A stretch of DNA of 23,088 bases, taken from the IMG/VR virus record IMGVR_UViG_3300023284_002685, positions 1 to 23,088 of that record. One strand, 5' to 3'. The DNA comes from a virus. Every line of letters begins with the position of its first letter. The first letter of the stretch is position 1. Below are positions 17,149 through 23,088 of this stretch, piece after piece. The translations under genes were made by a program, and so were the position numbers. The notes under the pieces were generated by a model that had not been told where the DNA came from, ran no database searches, and was given only the letters and a program-made list of their open reading frames with translations.

Positions 17149-17456
17149 TGATCGAGATGGAACCTTGGCATTTAATCGCGATGATAATCAGCATCATCAC
17201 TCTCTTGGGAACGATTGAGTGGAGAGGATCCTCAAAGAGAGCGCAGATTTATATTCGCCTCGATGCCACTAAGAAACTTCTCCGAGAAGAACTCGTTCGC
17301 AAAGATGTGAACCAAGCCAATATGAAACACCAAGACGATCAGATCACCGAACTTAAAAAAGAACTCGACATCATAAAAACCCAAACTGCGCTTTTACCTG
17401 GTTTGCAACATCACATTCAAATGATAATGGCGAAGTTGGAAATAAATGCCCGATGA
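17148..17456 (+). CDS. Small membrane protein with coiled coil, possible lysis accessory
   Basis: The 102-residue product has one N-terminal membrane segment (HLIAMIISIITLLGTIEW, residues 8-25), a basic flank and then a helix with heptads (QDDQITELKKELDIIKTQ), ending LPGLQHHIQMIMAKLE. The layout resembles DUF2730-like or inner-membrane spanin-like phage proteins, which share one membrane anchor plus a coiled coil. The ATG at 17148 forms TAATG with the LamG stop. It sits next to a likely holin, so a lysis role is suspected but unproven. Confidence 0.5.
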   Translation: MIEMEPWHLIAMIISIITLLGTIEWRGSSKRAQIYIRLDATKKLLREELVRKDVNQANMKHQDDQITELKKELDIIKTQTALLPGLQHHIQMIMAKLEINAR

Positions 17457-17634
17457 TGTATATTGGAAGCATAAATACGATCAATTGCTTCACGTAACGA
17501 TCGACACGTTACTGATTATGCGAATGAGAAAAATGTACTTAATAAGTCCTGAGGAATATAACAAAGAGTACGCGGAACTCAGTGCGAAAATGGATGAAAT
17601 AGTTCTACAAACCCAACAGGAAAAAGGAGATTAA
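17446..17634 (+). CDS. Small protein of unknown function (62 residues)
   Basis: The product is short, charged and helical (YWKHKYDQLLHVTIDTLL, SPEEYNKEYAELSAKMDEI), without a membrane segment or recognised motif. It overlaps the preceding gene by 11 bases and its stop is one base before the next gene, so it looks like a real member of the small-gene cluster. Only a weak GGAA precedes the ATG. Confidence 0.5.
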   Translation: MPDDVYWKHKYDQLLHVTIDTLLIMRMRKMYLISPEEYNKEYAELSAKMDEIVLQTQQEKGD

Positions 17635-17635
17635 C

Positions 17636-17962
17636 ATGGACACTTTTTTGCAAACTATTTTCAATCTCGGTTCTGCGATCTTTACGGTGATGTTGCCTAT
17701 TATCGGAGCGCTTGCAGGTAAATTACTTCACCGTTGGATCGCTGCTTCCAATACACAAATGGATGATCGCGCTGCGGCTGTTATTGTGGCTTGGGTGGAA
17801 GATCAGTACAAAGGTGGTAAGGGCGAAATTAAACGCGACGCTGCCACTAAAAAGTTGGTTGAATGGTCGAAGGGCCGTTTGAAAAAAGAAGATGCTGAAG
17901 GGCTTGTCCGCGCTGCATTTCAGGCGGGCTCGAACGCAGGTGGCCCACTAAAAAAAGGCTAA
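17636..17962 (+). CDS. Holin-like protein (LLH type)
   Basis: The 108-residue product has an N-terminal hydrophobic segment (FNLGSAIFTVMLPIIGALAGKLL, residues 9-31) followed by a soluble helical part with AAAVIVAWVEDQYKGGKGE and a KLVEWSKGRLKKEDAEGLVRAAF segment. This arrangement fits phage holin superfamily 6 (Holin_LLH), where one membrane helix is followed by 'V..VEQ.Y.g..g..K...A'. A holin would time inner-membrane permeabilisation. AAGGAG before the ATG gives strong translation. No endolysin is recognised beside it. The family match is from memory of the pattern. Confidence 0.6.
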   Translation: MDTFLQTIFNLGSAIFTVMLPIIGALAGKLLHRWIAASNTQMDDRAAAVIVAWVEDQYKGGKGEIKRDAATKKLVEWSKGRLKKEDAEGLVRAAFQAGSNAGGPLKKG

Positions 17963-18031
17963 TCTCCACTGGCTATCGTGCCGTTAAGATCGGTGGAGTT
18001 ATCGCACGGCATACTTCATTAACTACGGGTT

Positions 18032-18061
18032 TTGACAACGATTTCAAAGAACGAGTCAAAT
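18032..18061 (+). promoter_or_regulatory. Possible sigma-70-type promoter
   Basis: A perfect -35 TTGACA (18032-18037) is followed after 18 bases by TCAAAT (18056-18061), four of six matches to the -10 consensus. It lies in the 138-base gap upstream of the next gene. The gap also holds a weak inverted pair TGCCGT/ACGGCA. A promoter here would allow the last two plus-strand genes to be expressed independently of the late genes. Confidence 0.3.
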
Positions 18062-18100
18062 GGGGTCTTAAGTTTAGGATCCCCTTCTAAACAGGAGGAT

Positions 18101-18646
18101 ATGATGAATTTTAACAAAAAATTTCTAGCTCTTTTAATGGGCTTGTTTTTGGTTTCAAGCTCTGCTTATGCGACGCTGGATTTTCGCGATTCAGGCACTA
18201 AAGTGGGGCCATTCCATAAGGTCAATTTTAATTCGGGTTGTACAGTCACGGCAAATGGTGGAGAAGCTGTAATCAATTGTGTTACGGCTGCGATCACGGG
18301 GGGTACGATCGACGGAGCTGTTATCGGAGGCGTTACGCCGGCAGCAGGTACGTTTACCACACTTATCGCGACTGCCGGAACGATTGATGGCAACATCATA
18401 GGCGGCACTACGGCAGTAGCTGGTACTTTCACCACACTTACCGGAACAGATATTATCTCAACACACTACCTGCAACTCTACGTAACGACTTCTGCTTTTC
18501 GTCCCGCATCAGGAGCTACAGCGGGCAGCATGTTGGCGTTAAGTAATGCAAATGGTGTGAATGATTGCGGTAACGCAGGTGGTGGATCCACATTTAACGT
18601 TTGTGTTTCTGACGGAACCAATTGGCTTGATCTAGACGTTGGTTAA
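18101..18646 (+). CDS. Signal-peptide protein with phage fibre repeats
   Basis: The 181-residue product begins with a clear Sec signal (basic N-F-N-K-K, core FLALLMGLFLVSSS, cleavage after A-Y-A near residue 24). The mature part holds two copies of a fibre repeat, GTIDG..IGG.T...GTFTTL, of the kind found in tail fibres, and a C-terminal AFRPASGATAGSMLALS region with four further Cys-bearing loops (NDCGNAGGG, FNVCVSDGTNWLDL). AGGAGG at 18093-18098 supports ATG at 18101 (an adjacent ATG is at 18104). Its stop overlaps the next start as TAATG. A secreted or surface fibre-like protein is suggested; the function is unknown. Confidence 0.68.
   Translation: MMNFNKKFLALLMGLFLVSSSAYATLDFRDSGTKVGPFHKVNFNSGCTVTANGGEAVINCVTAAITGGTIDGAVIGGVTPAAGTFTTLIATAGTIDGNIIGGTTAVAGTFTTLTGTDIISTHYLQLYVTTSAFRPASGATAGSMLALSNANGVNDCGNAGGGSTFNVCVSDGTNWLDLDVG
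18302..18451 (+). repeat. Two 75-base fibre repeats
   Basis: Units beginning at 18302 and 18377 encode GTIDG..IGG.T...GTFTTL twice, 25 codons apart. The DNA copies have diverged at many third positions. Short Gly/Thr repeats of this form build triple-beta fibre shafts in phage tail fibres. Confidence 0.7.
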
Positions 18647-19752
18647 TGTTCAATAAATTTGCACTGCTTTTGCTTTTTTCCAACTTGGTCTTATTCGTCC
18701 CCTCCTGGGGGCGGATAGACCAAGGGGAAATTTTCGGATTCTGTTCCTACATTGCAATTCTCATCAGTTCCTTCTTCGTAGCATCTCAAAAAAAAATCGA
18801 TACAAGAGCAATTGGAATCTTGGCTGTGATTGCCTTGGTGTCTTATTTTTTTAATTTCAATGACATCGTTACACGTTATGGATTCTTACAATACCTAGCC
18901 ATTCTTTTGGCATTGATTGTCTTATCCAAACGACTGACATTAGATGAATTCGACATTTCAACTTTGGCCTCTCTTTATTTTCTTCTTACACATATAGTTC
19001 TGATGGCACAATACGTCGAACCTAAAGCACTGCACATTTTCAATACTGCAGAGGTAAGCGGCTTCACACAAATCCCTTGGGCGCTGGGGACTGTGACGGT
19101 ATTGCTGTTGCCCTTCATACTGAGGATCCACTGGAGTTTTATATTGCTCGCGATCCTACCTCTTTATGCCTCGAAATCAGTAATTTGTTGTGGGATTGCA
19201 GCGTTAATTTTTCTAATAATGATGTGGCAGGTTCATCGAAAAATCGCGATCGCGCTGTTGTTGACCGGGTTCTTTACAACGGCTGGGTTACTCATAAAAG
19301 ATTTCGAAATTGACCGACAACCGGATCATTTGACTCTTAATGTGGCCGGGCATCGTTTTGCAGTTGACTCAATGCGTTTTGAAGTCTGGAAACGAAGCGC
19401 TCCCTATCAAGAAAATCTATGGGTCGGGGAAGGTTTAGGATCCTGGGCGCACAAAGGATTTGTTAATCGCAACGGCAGCACGTATTACCACTGGCGCTGG
19501 GCGCACAATGAAGTGTACCAATATTATTTTGAGCAGGGAATTGTGGGGGCGGTGGCGTTACTGCTTTGGCTCGGGTATCTTTTTAAGCGATCGGATCTGA
19601 CATGTCGATTAGTTTTGATATCTTTGTTTTTGACGAGCATGGTGCATCCGACTTTCCATTATCAAAGGACTGCCTTCTTAGCGTTCTTCCTTCTTGCCTT
19701 CGTGTACTCTAAGACAGGAACGAAAGATCTTGCAACACAAAATCATCACTAG
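18646..19752 (+). CDS. O-antigen ligase/polymerase-like membrane protein
   Basis: The 368-residue product is polytopic: about nine to eleven hydrophobic segments, with a large loop around residues 220-290. That loop and what follows carry the O-antigen ligase (WaaL, Wzy_C) signature: R244 in SMRFEVW, W-V-G-E-G-L-G-S-W (259-267) and H287-N288 followed by nine residues and G298-x-x-G301, matching H[NSQ]x9GxxG. WaaL joins O-antigen to lipid A core; related Wzy proteins polymerise O units; both act on the periplasmic side. A phage copy could alter the host surface. It is TAATG-coupled to the signal-peptide fibre gene and overlaps a minus-strand gene by 44 bases at its end. Ligase and polymerase cannot be told apart by sequence alone. 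Confidence 0.8.
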   Translation: MFNKFALLLLFSNLVLFVPSWGRIDQGEIFGFCSYIAILISSFFVASQKKIDTRAIGILAVIALVSYFFNFNDIVTRYGFLQYLAILLALIVLSKRLTLDEFDISTLASLYFLLTHIVLMAQYVEPKALHIFNTAEVSGFTQIPWALGTVTVLLLPFILRIHWSFILLAILPLYASKSVICCGIAALIFLIMMWQVHRKIAIALLLTGFFTTAGLLIKDFEIDRQPDHLTLNVAGHRFAVDSMRFEVWKRSAPYQENLWVGEGLGSWAHKGFVNRNGSTYYHWRWAHNEVYQYYFEQGIVGAVALLLWLGYLFKRSDLTCRLVLISLFLTSMVHPTFHYQRTAFLAFFLLAFVYSKTGTKDLATQNHH

Positions 19753-20077
19753 ATGAAAGAACCAAGCAATATACTTTAGGCTGCCACTTCACTCTGCCCT
19801 TTTTAAGTTTTCTCCAGCCATGAATTTCAATTTCGTTTCCCGATCGGAGCCATGCTTTAGCGGCGGGGAGCTTACTTATCTTTTTAACTCGCTCTGAAAC
19901 ATTGGATCCCGTTGTGGTTTGTACCGCGAGAAGATGGCCATAACCAATCCCCACGATATCAATGAATCCAAAGAGATCCTTCCGACGTTTAGCAAAGGGG
20001 TTCCAATGCTCGGACACATCGGCGATGTAGCTACGGTCACGAAGATATTTTAATGATCGTTGTGTGGGCGATCGCAT
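19709..20077 (-). CDS. Small PD-(D/E)XK-like protein
   Basis: The 122-residue product begins SPTQRSLKYLRDRSYIADVSEHW and contains DLFGFIDIVGIG (D34, D40) followed by LLAVQTT (Q53-x-T55) and a HGWRK segment. This order (acid in a first strand, then a hydrophobic strand ending in E/Q-x-K) is that of PD-(D/E)XK nuclease or resolvase-like folds, often found in phages as short proteins. The last position is Thr instead of Lys, so catalysis is uncertain. It starts inside the previous gene (28-base overlap), suggesting coupled translation, and ends 44 bases inside the O-antigen ligase-like gene on the other strand. No strong Shine-Dalgarno is visible. Confidence 0.6.
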   Translation of the reverse strand: MRSPTQRSLKYLRDRSYIADVSEHWNPFAKRRKDLFGFIDIVGIGYGHLLAVQTTTGSNVSERVKKISKLPAAKAWLRSGNEIEIHGWRKLKKGRVKWQPKVYCLVLSSSDDFVLQDLSFLS

Positions 20078-20295
20078 ACTAAGGAGTCACATACCCTTCT
20101 TAATTCAGTTATGTAATCGAAAGTTTTGGCGTAGCTGCCTTTGACCATAATTAAATCGCTGGAGTTACTGACAGCAATTGCTGTTTCATATTCGTGAGCC
20201 GCATCGCGCTCTACGAAACAAATAATCTGATGAACCGGAATACATATTTTTCTTCCTGTACTTGCGTTTGTAAATTCAGCCAATATGATTTTCAT
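20050..20295 (-). CDS. Small FlbD-like protein of unknown function
   Basis: The 81-residue product (starting MKIILAEF) has a ICIPVHQIICFVERD stretch followed by SSDLIMVKGSYAKTFDYI. Small phage and bacterial proteins with the FlbD-like pattern (strand, polar linker, then 'V.eSy..v...I') look like this, but no function is assigned to them. The ATG at 20293-20295 overlaps the polymerase stop in ATGA, and GAGG lies eight bases upstream, which chooses this start over a longer frame that would run 90 bases into the polymerase gene. Confidence 0.55.
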   Translation of the reverse strand: MKIILAEFTNASTGRKICIPVHQIICFVERDAAHEYETAIAVSNSSDLIMVKGSYAKTFDYITELRRVCDSLVCDRPHNDH

Positions 20296-22202
20296 TTCAT
20301 GTACCTCGTTCCCGACCAGATTTCGGCCTTTATGGGAAGCCCCTCCGCCCACGGCGGAAGAGATTCCATGATTGCTTGAAAACATAACTTGCCTGCACCA
20401 GTACTCTCCGCCAAAATTTCATCGTGGATGGAGAGCAGAACTTCGTAACCATAATCCTCTGCTTTTAGAAGTGCAAAGGCGATTAGATCACGTGCAACAG
20501 CCTGTGTAATATTCTCAGCTATCTTCCCACCATAAGTGGATACTCGCTCCCATTTTTTCGTCTTAGCATTGATGGTTCTGTAGGTAAGCGCGATTTTATC
20601 TTCGCCCCAAGGAGTCAAAACATTTTGGAGTCTTGGACGGAAGTACGCGAGCACTCTGCCGGAGGGGAGTTTACAAAACAGAAATCCTTGAGTGACGCCC
20701 CATGTGATCATTCCTTTTTTGACGACACGCTTGGTTCGAACCGCCTCTATGGCTGCAGCTTCCTGATCCCACCAGAATCGACACACCGCGTAATATTTAC
20801 TTCGGTATGCTTTTATAACTCTCTCTGCCAGACTTTTTTCTATGACCAAATCGCCATAAGTTTTGCAGGTTTCAATAAATTTCTCCCATCCCATGCCGTA
20901 CCCGCACCCGAGTATTCCGCGTTTGCCGAGCTCTCGCTGTGCTTTATCGATGCCCTCACGTTCGTAAATGGTTTTTGCGAGGTCAACATAGATGTCTTTA
21001 TTTTGTCTGAAGAGTTCAACTCCTTTGTGATCACCGGCCAGCCACAGCAACACACGCGCTTCTATGGCATTGTAGTCACCACCGTAGAGCGTTTTGCCAG
21101 GAGTGGCTACAAACACCCCGCGCAGGATCTGGCTTAGGGTTTCCATGACGTTGGGGTAGCATAACTGAAAGCCCTCCAGATCTCTCTTCTTTAGGATCCT
21201 AATACACTGTTCAGCGTCCCCGTCATAGCGCTTAGGGAAGTTCTGAGGCTGCACCCCTTGACCCGCCCAGCGCCCTGTAGAGGCCCCGTGGTAGACAAGG
21301 AGGTTACGCAGCCTCCCATCTGAGCATAAAGCCTCTAAAATAGTGCTGTATTTGGCCGTACTGGTTCGGCCTATGTCTTGCCTTATTTGCAGCACTTCAC
21401 GCACCTGAGGGGGCAAATCGTCCGATTTTAGGGCATCTGCTAGGGGTTCCTTGGCAATGGACTTAAGGGACACTTTCTGAGTATTGATCCAATCGGTCAT
21501 CTTAGCTATCTCAGAAGCTTTTTTAACTGCTCCACGCGTCAGTATAGTAAGCTTTTTGTTGAGTCGATCGACATATTCAGAGCTTAATCCCACCGCTGCT
21601 TCCACCAAATCGCGATCGATGTGGACTCCGCGAAGATTCATTTTCTGATCTAGTTGCCAGATCTCACGTTCAGAATCCGATAACTCACGAAGTTTCAAAT
21701 AAAGTTCCCGCCCCGCATGGATATCATCCAAACAATATTCGAATAGAGTTTTGAAATCTTCAGGTTTGGTATCCCATTTTGTCTGGCCGATCTTTGGTTT
21801 GCAGAGTTTCAGCATCATGCGATGACCGGCTTCGTTTTTTTGTTTGTCGAGCCCCATTACGAAGCCAGCATCTTTAAGACTACGCGGTAAAGCTAAAGCC
21901 GCTGCCATCGCAGCGGAACAAGTCCAATTTTCTTCGGGGATATCTGGCCATCCATGATCTTTCACCATGACATTTCGCCAGATAGCTTTTTCGAACAGAA
22001 CATTGTGCGCAATAAAATTCTGAGATTGAGGATTGGAGAAAACTTCAGGCATCTCTTCTCCGGGGATCCAGAGTTGCGGGGGTTCATTCTCAACGCAATA
22101 GCCCAAGCACAAAACTTCAGTTGAGGGATCCTCGCCGTAACGCCAAGCCCCGGTCTTTTTGAGGTTGGCGTTACTGCGAGTTTCAAAGTCAATGACTATC
22201 AA
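20292..22202 (-). CDS. Family A DNA polymerase with 3'-5' exonuclease
   Basis: The 636-residue product replicates the phage genome. Proofreading motifs are intact: Exo I D5-F-E7, Exo II around N67 (AHNVLFE), Exo III Y156-x3-D160. The polymerase part has motif A with D376 (GGDYNAIEAR), motif B region with K427 and Y435 (RELGKRGILGCGYGMG), and motif C H593-D594-E595. All catalytic acids expected for a functional family A enzyme are present. The start is TTG at 22200-22202, overlapping the TGA of the upstream gene, with GAGGAA eight bases before it. It sits between the DUF2815 gene and a small coupled gene; this polymerase/DUF2815/DUF2800 grouping is common in phages and prophages. Confidence 0.96.
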   Translation of the reverse strand: MIVIDFETRSNANLKKTGAWRYGEDPSTEVLCLGYCVENEPPQLWIPGEEMPEVFSNPQSQNFIAHNVLFEKAIWRNVMVKDHGWPDIPEENWTCSAAMAAALALPRSLKDAGFVMGLDKQKNEAGHRMMLKLCKPKIGQTKWDTKPEDFKTLFEYCLDDIHAGRELYLKLRELSDSEREIWQLDQKMNLRGVHIDRDLVEAAVGLSSEYVDRLNKKLTILTRGAVKKASEIAKMTDWINTQKVSLKSIAKEPLADALKSDDLPPQVREVLQIRQDIGRTSTAKYSTILEALCSDGRLRNLLVYHGASTGRWAGQGVQPQNFPKRYDGDAEQCIRILKKRDLEGFQLCYPNVMETLSQILRGVFVATPGKTLYGGDYNAIEARVLLWLAGDHKGVELFRQNKDIYVDLAKTIYEREGIDKAQRELGKRGILGCGYGMGWEKFIETCKTYGDLVIEKSLAERVIKAYRSKYYAVCRFWWDQEAAAIEAVRTKRVVKKGMITWGVTQGFLFCKLPSGRVLAYFRPRLQNVLTPWGEDKIALTYRTINAKTKKWERVSTYGGKIAENITQAVARDLIAFALLKAEDYGYEVLLSIHDEILAESTGAGKLCFQAIMESLPPWAEGLPIKAEIWSGTRYMK

Positions 22203-22783
22203 CCGAAGATTTCCTCATCGACTTCAGCGTTTGCACCGGATCCTTCTCCGCCCAGATCTTCAAGGGCATCGAAATCTTCTTCCGGCTTAGAAACAGCGCC
22301 ACCTAATGGTTCGCCATCAGCGACTTTCTGAAGGCTGATTAAACCAAAGCTGACACCACTTTTTCCCATCTTCGACCACGTGAAAGCATTCACTTTCGCT
22401 ACCGCATAACAGCCGGCATAGAAATCTTCCGGGTCAATGATGCGTTGAAGCTTGCCATCCACTATAGCTGGACGACGTTTCGTGGATGCATTGACAAAGA
22501 TGACCCCTTGGCCGTAGCCTTCGAGATCTTCTTTTTCAGCACCATCACGCAATGGGCCCTTCAACGGTTTTGGAATTTTATCTCCCCATTTTTCCCGTGC
22601 AGCTGTGGCAAGGAGGGCTTTAAACTCCGTCCACATTTTCTGCTGTTTGGGATCCTTACCAATTGCGTCCACATCAAAGAGCATACTCAGCGAAAATTTC
22701 TTCGGTTGCCCGTCGAAAGCTGAGTGCGCCTCAAAAATGTGGGGGAAACTTACTCTGAACTTCGGTGTGATCAATGTTTTCAT
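22199..22783 (-). CDS. DUF2815 single-stranded DNA-binding-like protein
   Basis: The 194-residue product opens with TPKFRVSFPHIFEAH and PKKFSLSMLFD, the marks of the DUF2815 family, whose members are thought to be phage ssDNA-binding proteins in polymerase operons. The middle contains PLRDGAEKEDLEGYGQG and the FVNASTKRRPAIVD segment. The C-terminal 30 residues are acidic (ending DEEIFG), like the protein-interaction tail of SSB proteins. AAGGAG at 22794-22799 (read on the minus strand) precedes the ATG. The stop overlaps the polymerase start, so the two proteins are probably made together. Confidence 0.88.
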   Translation of the reverse strand: MKTLITPKFRVSFPHIFEAHSAFDGQPKKFSLSMLFDVDAIGKDPKQQKMWTEFKALLATAAREKWGDKIPKPLKGPLRDGAEKEDLEGYGQGVIFVNASTKRRPAIVDGKLQRIIDPEDFYAGCYAVAKVNAFTWSKMGKSGVSFGLISLQKVADGEPLGGAVSKPEEDFDALEDLGGEGSGANAEVDEEIFG

Positions 22784-22811
22784 TTTATTGTTCTCCTTTG
22801 TTTTAGTCGGT

Positions 22812-23088
22812 TTAGGTTAAAGCGTCGAAGTCGGTTTCAACGGACGGTTGCACTTCTTCGCGTGGATCATGCTCCGGAGCCAGAGTGTTTCCTGTCTCGG
22901 GTTTATGAAACAAATCTTCGATCAAGTGCTTGTCCTTTTTACCGAGTTCTTTTTCGATCTTCGCCGGTGTTTTCAGTTTCCGTTCGAAGATTCTTTCCTC
23001 TGGCAAAAAATTCCCAAGAGCGTCCACAGTTTCATCATCTGATATCCAGAATTTTATTGCGCACAATGTTCTGTTCGAAAAAGCTATC
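22812..23088 (-). CDS. DUF2800 nuclease-like protein, C-terminal end (partial, edge suspect)
   Basis: The visible C-terminal residues read ISDDETVDALGNFLPEE, then KTPAKIEKELGKK, then PETGNTLAPEHDPR, matching the C-terminal end of DUF2800 proteins, RecB-like PD-(D/E)XK family members encoded next to DUF2815 and polymerase in phages. The nuclease core lies beyond the window. The frame is open to the edge, but bases 23047-23088 are an inverted copy of part of the polymerase gene, so only about 22812-23046 (78 codons with stop) is credible coding sequence of this gene. The gap to the next gene is 28 bases, with that gene's ribosome binding site in it. Confidence 0.65.
   Translation of the reverse strand, partial: IAFSNRTLCAIKFWISDDETVDALGNFLPEERIFERKLKTPAKIEKELGKKDKHLIEDLFHKPETGNTLAPEHDPREEVQPSVETDFDALT
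23047..23088. repeat. Exact 42-base inverted copy of polymerase Exo II region
   Basis: The plus strand of 23047-23088 is the exact reverse complement of 21981-22022, which encodes the Exo II segment (N-F-I-A-H-N-V-L-F-E-K-A-I) of the polymerase on the minus strand. The match runs to the last base of the window and breaks at 23046 against 22023. A coding-derived perfect inverted repeat that reaches the edge is typical of fold-back chimeras at contig ends. Confidence 0.85.

Noticed and set aside
17963-18031. Possible terminator from CTCCAC/GTGGAG and TGCCGT/ACGGCA pairs
   Set aside because: The stems are only six pairs with long loops and no T-run follows.
20625-21137. 170-residue open frame on the plus strand
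   Set aside because: It is antisense to the conserved motif A to motif B region of the polymerase gene and has no ribosome binding site or family resemblance.

Overview
The window is one stretch of a tailed phage genome (or prophage) of the short-tailed, T7-like virion type. The host is most likely a Gram-negative bacterium. The virion type is read from a gp11-like tail tubular protein A, a gp12-like tail tubular protein B, three consecutive ejection-type proteins and a fibre with a T7 gp17-like N-terminus, in the order usual for podoviruses. The Gram-negative host is inferred from Sec-type signal peptides and an O-antigen ligase/polymerase-like membrane protein. No bacterial housekeeping gene, tRNA, rRNA, CRISPR array or insertion sequence is visible. 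Terminase, portal, RNA polymerase and endolysin genes are not recognised here.

Layout of the plus strand (1-19752), the late genes: the end of a scaffold-like gene; a 200-base leader with five consecutive predicted hairpins; the major capsid protein; a capsid-associated protein; a strong intrinsic terminator. Then follow tail tubular A and B, a GNAT-like protein and three internal virion proteins, joined largely by TAATG stop/start overlaps. After these come the gp17-like fibre, a 295-residue coiled-coil protein, a small beta-rich protein and a long repetitive fibre-like protein. The last plus-strand genes are a LamG protein, three small genes that include a likely LLH-type holin, a second fibre-repeat protein, and a polytopic membrane protein with the WaaL/Wzy_C H-N-x9-G-x-x-G motif.

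Layout of the minus strand (19709-23088), the replication genes: transcription runs leftward, from the C-terminal part of a DUF2800 nuclease-like gene at the window edge to a DUF2815 ssDNA-binding-like protein, a complete family A DNA polymerase with 3'-5' exonuclease, a small FlbD-like protein and a small PD-(D/E)XK-like protein. The last three junctions are translationally coupled by overlap. The two gene blocks converge, and their last genes overlap tail to tail by 44 bases.

The most unusual region is 13.9-19.75 kb. Three fibre-like or LamG proteins there begin with apparent secretion signals, which cytoplasmically assembled virion parts do not need. They flank a likely holin and lead directly into the O-antigen ligase-like gene. 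I read this as a possible envelope or surface-modification cassette (superinfection exclusion or conversion) built from fibre modules, but that is inference. The other leading points are the structured capsid leader and a 42-base exact inverted copy of the polymerase exonuclease region at the right edge. That copy is best explained as a fold-back chimera at a contig end, so the last 42 bases should not be trusted.
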